Part shown: one piece after another, positions 9,291 through 16,316 of the stretch
How the letters are laid out: each line of letters starts with the position of its first letter
How positions within the stretch are numbered: the stretch's first letter is position 1
Assembly: GCA_965277105.1 (NCBI GenBank)
Contig: OZ255710.1
Coordinates: forward strand, 1,488,001 to 1,552,000
Direction of reading: 5' to 3'
Origin: CAXSBA01 sp965277105
GTDB taxonomy: Bacteria > Spirochaetota > UBA12135 > COTS27 > CAXSBA01
Length of the DNA stretch: 64,000 nt
Made by a program: the position numbers and the translations under genes
The notes under the pieces: model-generated
Database searches by the model: none
The model's input: only the letters and a program-made list of their open reading frames with translations
Told to the model about the DNA's origin: nothing

Positions 9291-9454
9291 GAATGATAAA
9301 ACTAGAAAAATCCTCACGATAACTCTTCCTTGCGTCAGTAGTTCGTTCTTGGGAGTTTGTCATTCAAAGTTTATCGTTGGGGGCAGATTTATGGGAACGC
9401 TCATACTCTATCAGGTTCTAAACCTAAGCGCTCCCACAGATAAGTCTTTTCTCC
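9291..9454 (-). other. Conserved intergenic block downstream of lipoprotein C
   Basis: This stretch is closely similar to 13661-13832 and more distantly to 4976-5128. It contains two potential stem-loops: an outer pairing of CCTCACGATAA (about 9315) with TTATCGTTGGGG (about 9371), and the 9391-9436 hairpin. In the 13.7-kb copy the first arm is CCCCACGATAA, which restores a perfect CCCC/GGGG pairing. There is no open reading frame. It may act in the 3' UTR of the lipoprotein mRNA. Confidence 0.5.
9391..9436 (-). terminator. Hairpin downstream of lipoprotein gene C
   Basis: Minus-strand arms TGGGAGCGCT and AGCGTTCCCA pair with one G-U; an inner AGGTTTAGAACCT can add to the structure. It is located 18 bases after the stop, as in the other paralogues. 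Confidence 0.5.
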
Positions 9455-10618
9455 CTACTTTTCTTTAGGGACAATCGATACCACAAATTTTTTACTGAAA
9501 GTTCCCGAATAAGGAATACCGATGAAGGCAAGTCTTACATAAATGGGATAATTACCTACCCCTAAACCTGCCCTTAGATCTAATTGTCCAGGAATACTCG
9601 GGCTAACACTTATCGCATATATGCTCCCTGCTCTCGGATTGTCACCAAAAGAATACGTAGGGGTTATTATACCTTTTTCTTTTTTCGAGTCTTCTTTTTG
9701 GCTAATTCTTCCAAGAATTACGTGGGCGGGACCATAGCCCTCTTCTAGAGAAATAATTGGAGGTATATCAAAATTAAAATCATTTTCATCAACAAAAGTT
9801 TCGCCCGTTACTTTTTTAATAATATGAAGAATAGGAACTTCTGAATAAGATCCTTGATAGTTCCCAGTACCAGTAACCCGTACCATAAAGCCCCAGAATC
9901 CAATATCCAATTGCTCTTTTAATGTGATATCTCCACTCTCGTTTATCTCAATTTGATTTGGTTTAAGTTTACGATAAAGATTATCAAGCTCTGTTGATTC
10001 AATAATATCAATGTCAGCCGTTACTCCTTCCCTAAGAGCAACCTTCCACAAACTCTCATCTACTTTGTAGCCTTTTTCTCTGGTTAAATACCTATAATTT
10101 ATTATTAAATCACTACTTTCTATATTAATGAAATTAGTGTCAGTATTATTTCCTTCGGTATTATTTCCTTCGGTATTATTTCCTTCGGTATTATTTCCTT
10201 CGGTATTATTTCCTTCGGTATTATTTCCTTCGGTATTATTTCCTTCGGTATTATTTCCTTCGGTATTATTTCCTTCGGTATTATTTCCTTCGGTATTATT
10301 TCCTTCGGTATTATTTCCTTCGGTATTATTTCCTTCGGTATTATTTCCTTCGGTATTATTTCCTTCGGTATTATTTCCTTCGGTATTATTTCCTTCGGTA
10401 TTATTTCCTTCGGTATTATTTCCTTCGGTATTATTTCCTTCGGTATTATTTCCTTCGGTATTATTTATTCTTTCGTCATTATCAGAACTTACTGGATCTG
10501 ATGAGCTATTGCAGCTCGTCAAAAATAGTAACCCTACTATCAAAAAGCAACTAACGCTTTTACAGGCTACTAAGGCAAACCTTTTACTCCATTTGTTTTT
10601 TTGATTAATTGTTTTCAT
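9455..10618 (-). CDS. Lipoprotein C: two-domain paralogue with a (NNTEG)21 linker
   Basis: A 387-residue lipoprotein. Residues 1-44 are identical to paralogue B, with lipobox LFLTSC and Cys36. The region where B has domains 1-3 is replaced by 21 perfect NNTEG pentapeptides plus a final NNT (about residues 51-158). The remaining two domains match domains 4 and 5 of the longer paralogues, beginning near SSDLIINYRYLTREKGY and NDFNFDIPPIISLEEGY. Every repeat contains the tripeptide NNT, a potential N-X-T sequon. The linker may act as a stalk lifting the two C-terminal domains off the membrane. The repeat unit is 15 bp, so slippage changes length without breaking the frame. The upstream region carries a second tract (ATTAT)10. 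Function unknown. Confidence 0.72.
   Translation of the reverse strand: MKTINQKNKWSKRFALVACKSVSCFLIVGLLFLTSCNSSSDPVSSDNDERINNTEGNNTEGNNTEGNNTEGNNTEGNNTEGNNTEGNNTEGNNTEGNNTEGNNTEGNNTEGNNTEGNNTEGNNTEGNNTEGNNTEGNNTEGNNTEGNNTEGNNTEGNNTDTNFINIESSDLIINYRYLTREKGYKVDESLWKVALREGVTADIDIIESTELDNLYRKLKPNQIEINESGDITLKEQLDIGFWGFMVRVTGTGNYQGSYSEVPILHIIKKVTGETFVDENDFNFDIPPIISLEEGYGPAHVILGRISQKEDSKKEKGIITPTYSFGDNPRAGSIYAISVSPSIPGQLDLRAGLGVGNYPIYVRLAFIGIPYSGTFSKKFVVSIVPKEK
10143..10466. repeat. 15-bp perfect tandem repeat, 21.6 copies, in lipoprotein C
   Basis: The plus-strand unit is TTCCTTCGGTATTAT, repeated with period 15 and no visible mismatch over 324 bases; CCTTCGG occurs 21 times. It encodes NNTEG on the minus strand. 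Perfect identity between all units indicates recent expansion or continuous homogenisation. Confidence 0.97.
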
Positions 10619-10680
10619 ATTATTATGTTCTCTTATTTTTATAGAATATTATTATTCCTTTAATTAATTTAATATTACAT

Positions 10681-10730
10681 ATTATATTATATTATATTAT
10701 ATTATATTATATTATATTATATTATATTAT
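10681..10730. repeat. (ATTAT)10 microsatellite upstream of lipoprotein C
   Basis: Exactly ten ATTAT units lie 63-112 bp upstream of the lipoprotein C start codon. Read on the minus strand, the sense strand of that gene, every unit junction creates a TATAAT hexamer, the consensus -10 box. The near-identical flank of paralogue B has only two units. A pentanucleotide tract can slip during replication and could alter promoter strength or spacing. Confidence 0.95.
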
Positions 10731-10752
10731 ATTTTTTATACTCTTTTCAAAG

Positions 10753-10822
10753 AAAACAACTATTATCCAGCGCTACTTAGAAAAATGGTGGCTAAAAGAG
10801 ATAGTTAAAAAATTAGCTAAAC
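10753..10822 (+). repeat. Copied 3' tail of the DUF115 gene, copy 2
   Basis: Nearly identical to copies 1 and 3 through GTTAAAAAATTAGCTAAAC, then broken off exactly at the stop codon of the phyH gene (10822-10824). With copy 3 at 13577 it forms a direct repeat of about 70 bp flanking the phyH/FG-GAP gene pair. Confidence 0.8.
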
Positions 10823-11988
10823 TAATTCGACAAATTCTTCTCGATTAAAACATCTAGCAAAGCAATAAAGTCATCGAAAGAAACTTTTTTCTTTAAAGCA
10901 CTTTCCACTAGCATCAGCAATGAAGCCGGAGCATTCCCGGCAAGTGGAGGGTTTTTATCGAGGTTAGTGGGGAAAGCATAGCCATTAGCAATATTTTTAA
11001 TAAAAAAATTTCTTGATGAATCTTCCGGGTATTGAAGTAAAATAGGGTACAGTTTTTTTAGCATAGTTATCCTATCAACCGTTTCCATAGTTTTACCGAA
11101 GGCACTAGAAGTTTGTATGAGATTTACTATTCTATTAGTTGAAGAGGTTTTATTTTCTCCAGCAGCATGAAAAAGAGCCGGGTTGAAAAAAATAGCATCT
11201 CCTTTTTCTAACGGGAGTTGCACAAAATTATCCCGGCAGTAATCAATAAATTTTTCATCCCTAAAAGCTAGGTAGCCTAAATCGTAAAGTTGGGAGAAGG
11301 GAAGAAGATAAGTAGGCCCAGAGGCTAAAGGCATATCGCAGTGAGCGATGGCTCCTTGCAGAGTAAGTAATTGGGAAGCAATTTGCATACTTAAAGGAAA
11401 ACCGCTAATCACTTCGTTACTTTGAAAACCTAAATGATAATCACGATGAGCAACCTGAGATTTCCCTCCCGGTTTAACGATATTAACTTGAGCTGTAATC
11501 TCATAATAAGGCCCCAGCCAAACTTCATGCACGAGATTGAACAAGGGGTTTTTATAGTAGTGGAAAAAAACTTCGGGGTTAGCCAAGCAAACTTTTTCAA
11601 AAGAATTCCAAATCCTATCATTAGCGTTCGGACTAGCGAAGTGATCGCCTTTGCTGTAATTGTTGTTTTTTTCGTTAGCAATAATCTCTTGAAAAGAGAT
11701 ATTACTTTTATCAATACTCGTTAAATCAGAATAAAATTTTTTAATAACGATTACACCTGATTCATTTTTTAAAATATGGTGCAACTCGTTTTTCAAAAGG
11801 ATAGTTTCTTCAGGGTTAGTGAGATAAATCTCTCGCAATTTTTCACCTTGGTAAAGCGGGATATTTTTTTGGATGACTTTGGTAAAGGTTAGGGAAGTTT
11901 TTTCTAATTGCCTACCACAAACTCTTTTGAATGCTTCTAAATCAATATCCTCAAAATTAACGAACTGTTTTTTCGTTTGTTTTTTCAT
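10822..11988 (-). CDS. Phytanoyl-CoA dioxygenase (PhyH) family protein
   Basis: A 388-residue protein resembling the non-haem Fe(II)/2-oxoglutarate dioxygenases of the PhyH family. The iron-binding HxD appears as QVAHRDYHLGF near residue 178. The distal His lies in FFNPALFHAAGENKTSSTNR near residue 270, followed by an Arg that would bind 2-oxoglutarate. The central AIAHCDMPLASGPTYLLPFSQ resembles the family's SGP(L/T) strand. There is no signal peptide, so it is cytosolic. The substrate cannot be told; relatives hydroxylate fatty acyl chains, amino acids or secondary metabolites. It is divergent from the FG-GAP gene at 12143, and the pair is bracketed by direct repeats. Confidence 0.75.
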   Translation of the reverse strand: MKKQTKKQFVNFEDIDLEAFKRVCGRQLEKTSLTFTKVIQKNIPLYQGEKLREIYLTNPEETILLKNELHHILKNESGVIVIKKFYSDLTSIDKSNISFQEIIANEKNNNYSKGDHFASPNANDRIWNSFEKVCLANPEVFFHYYKNPLFNLVHEVWLGPYYEITAQVNIVKPGGKSQVAHRDYHLGFQSNEVISGFPLSMQIASQLLTLQGAIAHCDMPLASGPTYLLPFSQLYDLGYLAFRDEKFIDYCRDNFVQLPLEKGDAIFFNPALFHAAGENKTSSTNRIVNLIQTSSAFGKTMETVDRITMLKKLYPILLQYPEDSSRNFFIKNIANGYAFPTNLDKNPPLAGNAPASLLMLVESALKKKVSFDDFIALLDVLIEKNLSN

Positions 11989-12125
11989 TTTAGTCCTTTC
12001 TTTAATTTTCCCCTATTTTAAAATTTTATTATAAATTATCTTTTTATCATTAATAATTTTTTTATTATAAGAGAATTATAATAGCGTTTTTATCGAAGTG
12101 GTCCCCGATTAATTTTAGTATTTTA

Positions 12126-12134
12126 TGCTATACT
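12126..12134 (+). promoter_or_regulatory. Extended -10 promoter element for the FG-GAP gene
   Basis: TGCTATACT matches the extended -10 pattern TGnTATAnT, with no clear -35. It lies 8 bp from the ATG at 12143, so the transcript would be nearly leaderless. Confidence 0.5.
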
Positions 12135-12142
12135 ATGGCTAA

Positions 12143-13582
12143 ATGAAAGAAGATTATTCTAAACGAGAAATTAATAAAAAAATAGAAAAAATATTTACCG
12201 GAGAACCAGCCAACAAAAAAACACTCTCCAAGCCTTCTTATAAAAAGTTACCTTTAAAAAATTTACCTAGAATAATAGTCGCCCTGCTTTTTCTTGGGCT
12301 AATGGGTTTTAGTTGGTGGTATTATTTTTCGGGTAAAGCCACTAAACCCTTAGAGCTTATCTCATTAAACGAGTCTTACTTTTGGGAATTAACTCAACCA
12401 ATTATTGCCACGCCTATATTATCAGATATTAACAATGACGGGACTAGCGATCTTATCGCTGGGGATTTAGCGGGAAATATTTATGCCCTAGATGTTTTAC
12501 AACAAAAAGAAATTTTTAACTTTAAACTCCCACAGGGAATACTTGCTCCTTTAAGTAAAGTTCAAGTGTCCGCTGGGGATAGCGAGCAAATATTAGCCAC
12601 TGACCAGCAGGGAAATTTTTACGTTTTAAATAAACAAGGGAATTATTTATACGAGTCGAGGAAGGAATTTTTTAATGAGCCCATTTGGAGCAAAGGAAGT
12701 TTTCTCCCACCTTTAAAAAAAGGAAGTGGTGGATTGATTATTTTAACTAGCGAAAAAGGAACCCTCTGGGGAGTGGATGCCCGCTATGGAGAAGTCATTT
12801 GGGAAAATAAATCTTCACCACTACAAGGGCAGTCCCTCTTTCCAGCTCCAGTAGTAGTTAGAGAAAAAAATCATTTAGGCGTAATAGCGGTAAGCCAAGA
12901 TGGGGGAGTAGGTTTTTTCGATGTTACTAATGGCTTTTTGCAGTGGCATTATGCCTTGAAAGAAAATATTAAATCTTCTCCGATTATCGTTCGGTATAAA
13001 AACGAAACCTTGATTTTCATCATTACTCTAAATGGACGTTATGCTTTTTTAAACTTAACTGGCGAAGAAATAATCTCCGGGGAAATAGACGACAGTTTTG
13101 TCAGCACACCTAGTCAAATTCATTCTAAAAAAAATAGTCCTAAAATAGTTTTGGGGAGTAATCGCGGCAATTTATATTACCTAAATTATCAGGATCTTGA
13201 CAACGTCAAAGTTGAAAAGATTCAGAATTTTTCTACCGCTACTAGTGACGCTATTATTAGCAGTCCAGTAATAGTGGATTTGAACTTTGACAAGGAAGAA
13301 GACATTGTGGTGGTAACGAGAAATGGCCGAGTTGGGTTACTAAACGGAGCAACCGGGGAGCTTTTTTTACCACTATTTCAAGTAGGCAGTAAAGTAACCG
13401 CTACTCCTTTAATAGCTGACATTAATAACGACCGAAATCTAGAAATTATCATCGCTGGAGAAGAGGGGAAAATATCTTTTTTGTCTTTACTGACTTCCCC
13501 TGCTCAGCAGTTCCCGGCTAATGCGGTGCTTTGCGGGGAGTTTTTAAAAAATTCCCTCAACCAAAATAACTTTAAAAAGTAA
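12143..13582 (+). CDS. Membrane-anchored FG-GAP / PQQ-like beta-propeller protein
   Basis: A 479-residue protein with a basic cytoplasmic N-terminus, one transmembrane segment near residues 48-66 (IVALLFLGLMGFSWWYYF) and a large extracytoplasmic repeat region. Repeats alternate D(I/L)NNDGxxDLIxGDxxGNIYALD-like calcium-loop motifs (near residues 93 and 430) with PQQ-like blades such as GEVIWENKSSPL near residue 216. This is consistent with a seven- or eight-bladed beta-propeller that binds protein or sugar. No catalytic residues are recognised. Its stop codon lies at the edge of a copied DUF115 tail, so its 3' end coincides with a duplication boundary. Confidence 0.7.
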   Translation: MKEDYSKREINKKIEKIFTGEPANKKTLSKPSYKKLPLKNLPRIIVALLFLGLMGFSWWYYFSGKATKPLELISLNESYFWELTQPIIATPILSDINNDGTSDLIAGDLAGNIYALDVLQQKEIFNFKLPQGILAPLSKVQVSAGDSEQILATDQQGNFYVLNKQGNYLYESRKEFFNEPIWSKGSFLPPLKKGSGGLIILTSEKGTLWGVDARYGEVIWENKSSPLQGQSLFPAPVVVREKNHLGVIAVSQDGGVGFFDVTNGFLQWHYALKENIKSSPIIVRYKNETLIFIITLNGRYAFLNLTGEEIISGEIDDSFVSTPSQIHSKKNSPKIVLGSNRGNLYYLNYQDLDNVKVEKIQNFSTATSDAIISSPVIVDLNFDKEEDIVVVTRNGRVGLLNGATGELFLPLFQVGSKVTATPLIADINNDRNLEIIIAGEEGKISFLSLLTSPAQQFPANAVLCGEFLKNSLNQNNFKK

Positions 13583-13660
13583 CTATTACCCAGCGCTACT
13601 TAGAAAAATGGTGGCTAAAAGAGGTAGTTAAAAAATTAGCTAAACTAAAATGAGTTTTGG
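13577..13660 (+). repeat. Copied 3' tail of the DUF115 gene, copy 3
   Basis: Starts in the last codons of the FG-GAP gene (AAGTAACTATTACCCAGCGC) and runs on like copy 1 into the conserved spacer. It differs from copy 2 at only a few positions. It is the right-hand direct repeat around the phyH/FG-GAP pair. Confidence 0.8.
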
Positions 13661-13761
13661 GAGAATGATAAAACTAAAAAAATCCCCACGATAACTCTTC
13701 CCTGCGTCAGTAGTTTATTCTTCGGGGTTTGTCGTTCAAAGTTTATCGTTGGGGGCGGATT

Positions 13762-13816
13762 TATGGGAACGCTCATACTCTATCAGGTTCTAAACCTAAA
13801 CCCAAGCGCTCCCATA
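13762..13816 (-). terminator. Hairpin downstream of lipoprotein gene D
   Basis: Minus-strand arms TATGGGAGCGCT and AGCGTTCCCATA, 17 bases after the stop, with the same design as after genes B and C. Confidence 0.5.
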
Positions 13817-13832
13817 AATAAATCTTTTCTTG

Positions 13833-15611
13833 CTACTCTTTTTTAGGGACAACGGAGAGCACTAGTCTTTTCACAAATCCTCCGACATAGGGGTCCGTAG
13901 CATCAATTTCTATGGAAAAGGTATGAACACCTACTTCTAAGCCTGCTTTTAATTTTACTTCTCCAGTAGTCTCTTCTCTGATTATCTTATCATCGTGTAA
14001 TGCTGAAGAATATTTGCTCGAAAATTTAGTAAAAGATCCAGCATTTATTGTGCCTACTGGTGAGTTTTCTTTGGAGCTAATTTTCCCAATAACCGTACCA
14101 TCAGCATACCCTTCTTCTAAGGAAAAAAATAAAGGAACATCAAAAGTAAAGTCATTTTCATCAACGAAAGTTTTCCCAGGCCCTATCTGAATAACTTTAA
14201 AACCGAAATTATACGTAGAATCTCCCTGATAATTTCCAGTACCATTAATTCCTATTCCAAAGTAATAGGTTCCCTCATCTAACTGTTTTTTTAATGTAAT
14301 ATCTCCACTTTCGCTTATCGCAATTTCATTTGAACCAATAGTGGTAGTGAAGAATATTTCGTCACTAATAAAAAAATCAGCCGTTACTCCTTTCTCAAGA
14401 GTAATCTTGCCATAACTCTCACCCACTTCGTAGCCTTCTTCTCTAGTTATATAATAATAATTTATTGCAAAATCAGTTGCATTTATAGGAGCAGGAGTAA
14501 TTTTTACTGTATAGCTTTCTTCGACTGAACCACCACGAGCATACTCACCAGTGCCAGTAATCTTTACCTTAAAAGTATGTTCCCCAGCAGGCACTCCTTG
14601 GGCTATCTTTATATTCCCCTCTGTGTCTACGCTTACTCCCCCTCCCGCTATGTTTTCACTAATAGAAAAGTTAGCCGGCACTCCTTCATTGCGCTCAATC
14701 TTCCCGTATTCAATCTCCTCATCGTATCCGTACTCCGCTTCAGTTGTTCCTTTGGTGAAGTTATACCTGCCTTTCACTCCTAATTCTTCTACCACTAGTT
14801 TAAAAAATCCAGTCTCGTATTTCCCGTTGTACTTATCACCGCTAAACTTCGCTTTAAGCTTATACAACCCAACCGGTAACTCTTTCGATAAAATGACATC
14901 TTGGTATCTTGTATCGTTTTCTATTTGTTTTATTTCTACATTATCAATAAAAGACTCTCCATCTTCTCCAACAAACTCAACAAATTCAAGATTTAGCGTA
15001 TTCACATAACTGGGTTCAAAATAAGAAAACACAAATGTACTCCCTGTATAATCTTTTTGTATAGTTTTTATACCATTCCCAAGTATAGTAATCTTCAAAG
15101 GGTCTATATCTTCTTTCCCTTCGTCAGGGACGATATCTAGCTTGAGCTCTTCTTCGAAGCTCCCACTATATCCTTTTGCACTATTTCCATCAACTGTCAA
15201 TGTAAAGGAGTACTCCCCCTCTGCTAATCCAGCTTTTACGCCTATTCTACCGAAAGAATTCACTGTTATTATCTTTTCCTCAGAATCTGAGCCTGCCACG
15301 ACATTAGAAAAAGACTCTCCATCTTTCTTGAGATCTTTGATCCCAAACTTAAATTGCTTGTTATCATCGTAAAAACTTGTTCCATAATAGAAATCACCAT
15401 AACCTCCCGCTTTGTTTAAGAAACTAGTGTGTACAAAAAAATCTGCTTCGGTTATCACATAGGGGTCTTCTCCGCTAGGACTTACTGAATCTGATGAGCT
15501 ATTGCAGCTCGTCAAAAATAGTAACCCTACTATCAAGAAGTAGCTAACGCTTTTATAGGTTACTAAGGCAAACCTTTTACTCCATTTGTTTTTTTGATTA
15601 ATTGTTTTCAT
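13833..15611 (-). CDS. Repeat-domain lipoprotein D of the local paralogous family
   Basis: A 592-residue lipoprotein with the same leader as B and C apart from a few residues (lipobox LFLTSC, Cys36). Five beta-rich domains are visible. Domain 3 contains YGKIERNEGVPANFSISEN, domain 4 starts near INATDFAINYYYITREEGY, and domain 5 near NDFTFDVPLFFSLEEGY. Domain 3 is close to that of B at the DNA level, while domains 1, 2 and 5 are more diverged, giving a mosaic picture. The first ~25 bases upstream match B and C, after which the flank is unrelated. Surface location is probable; function unknown. Confidence 0.7.
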   Translation of the reverse strand: MKTINQKNKWSKRFALVTYKSVSYFLIVGLLFLTSCNSSSDSVSPSGEDPYVITEADFFVHTSFLNKAGGYGDFYYGTSFYDDNKQFKFGIKDLKKDGESFSNVVAGSDSEEKIITVNSFGRIGVKAGLAEGEYSFTLTVDGNSAKGYSGSFEEELKLDIVPDEGKEDIDPLKITILGNGIKTIQKDYTGSTFVFSYFEPSYVNTLNLEFVEFVGEDGESFIDNVEIKQIENDTRYQDVILSKELPVGLYKLKAKFSGDKYNGKYETGFFKLVVEELGVKGRYNFTKGTTEAEYGYDEEIEYGKIERNEGVPANFSISENIAGGGVSVDTEGNIKIAQGVPAGEHTFKVKITGTGEYARGGSVEESYTVKITPAPINATDFAINYYYITREEGYEVGESYGKITLEKGVTADFFISDEIFFTTTIGSNEIAISESGDITLKKQLDEGTYYFGIGINGTGNYQGDSTYNFGFKVIQIGPGKTFVDENDFTFDVPLFFSLEEGYADGTVIGKISSKENSPVGTINAGSFTKFSSKYSSALHDDKIIREETTGEVKLKAGLEVGVHTFSIEIDATDPYVGGFVKRLVLSVVPKKE

Positions 15612-15741
15612 ATTATTATGTTCTCTTATTTTTAATGATTGTATATTATATTATTGAAACTACTGAGAAGAAAGAAATCTTTTAATAAAGCAAAACAGCA
15701 TAGTATCAAAATTCTAAAAAATAGCATTTTTTTTGTTGTTT

Positions 15742-15753
15742 GTTATCGATAAC
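15742..15753. promoter_or_regulatory. Perfect 12-bp palindrome between divergent genes
   Basis: GTTATCGATAAC lies in the spacer between lipoprotein D and ruvX, flanked by T-rich arms. It could be an operator for either gene, but palindromes of this length also occur by chance in AT-rich DNA. Confidence 0.25.
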
Positions 15754-15869
15754 TATTGTTTTTTTTTAGCATTGTTTATGCCTCCTAAGTTAGACCATAG
15801 AATAGCTTTTCTCTTTTTTAAAACCAAAACACCATAATATAATTAATTAATTAATTTTTGCTTTTTTAT

Positions 15870-16316
15870 GTGATTAAAGTGTTTAAAAAGATTCTAGGAC
15901 TAGATATTGGACAAAAGCACATTGGCTGTGCTCTAGCTGATTTTAACGGCATTACCATTGAACCCCTAGCGAGCCTTAAAAGAGAAAGTAATTCCTTGTG
16001 CTTGCCGGCTATCAAGCAAATTGTTAAAAAGCATTTCATCAAAAAAATTGTTATTGGTTACCCGCTAACCTTAGATAATAAAATGAGCAGTTCTACGAAA
16101 AAAGTGAAAGGTTTTATTAAAAAGCTGCAAAATCATTTAGAAGACGTCGAAATCCAGGCCATTCACGAAGGGCTATCTTCCTGGGCGAGTAAAGCTAATT
16201 TCCCCCACTTGCATTTAAGGAAATCAACTACCCCGGTTAATATTGATAGTTTTGCTGCTCGAGAAATTCTTCAAACGTATTTTTATCAACAAACGATAAA
16301 AAATCGACAACCATGA
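15870..16316 (+). CDS. ruvX: Holliday junction resolvase-like RuvX (YqgF)
   Basis: A RNase H-fold protein of about 148 residues. It starts with the family signature ILGLDIGQKHIGCALAD, whose first Asp is catalytic. The middle contains KIVIGYPLTLDNKMSSSTKKV, corresponding to the (V/I)GxPxxxxG loop. The C-terminus includes NIDSFAAREILQTY with the conserved DxxAA. In other bacteria YqgF acts in pre-16S 5'-end processing. Candidate starts are TTG 15858, GTG 15870 and GTG 15879; the GTG codons fit the family's short leader better. The stop overlaps the mutL start (ATGA). Confidence 0.8.
   Translation: MIKVFKKILGLDIGQKHIGCALADFNGITIEPLASLKRESNSLCLPAIKQIVKKHFIKKIVIGYPLTLDNKMSSSTKKVKGFIKKLQNHLEDVEIQAIHEGLSSWASKANFPHLHLRKSTTPVNIDSFAAREILQTYFYQQTIKNRQP

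Noticed and set aside
10143..10466. Possible CRISPR array
   Set aside because: The repeats are contiguous with no spacers, lie inside a lipoprotein gene in frame, and no cas genes are in the window.
10128..10604. 158-codon plus-strand frame of repeated VLFPS
   Set aside because: It is the antisense reading of the 15-bp repeat in lipoprotein C. It stays open only because the repeat has no stop in that frame, and it has no start context or homology.
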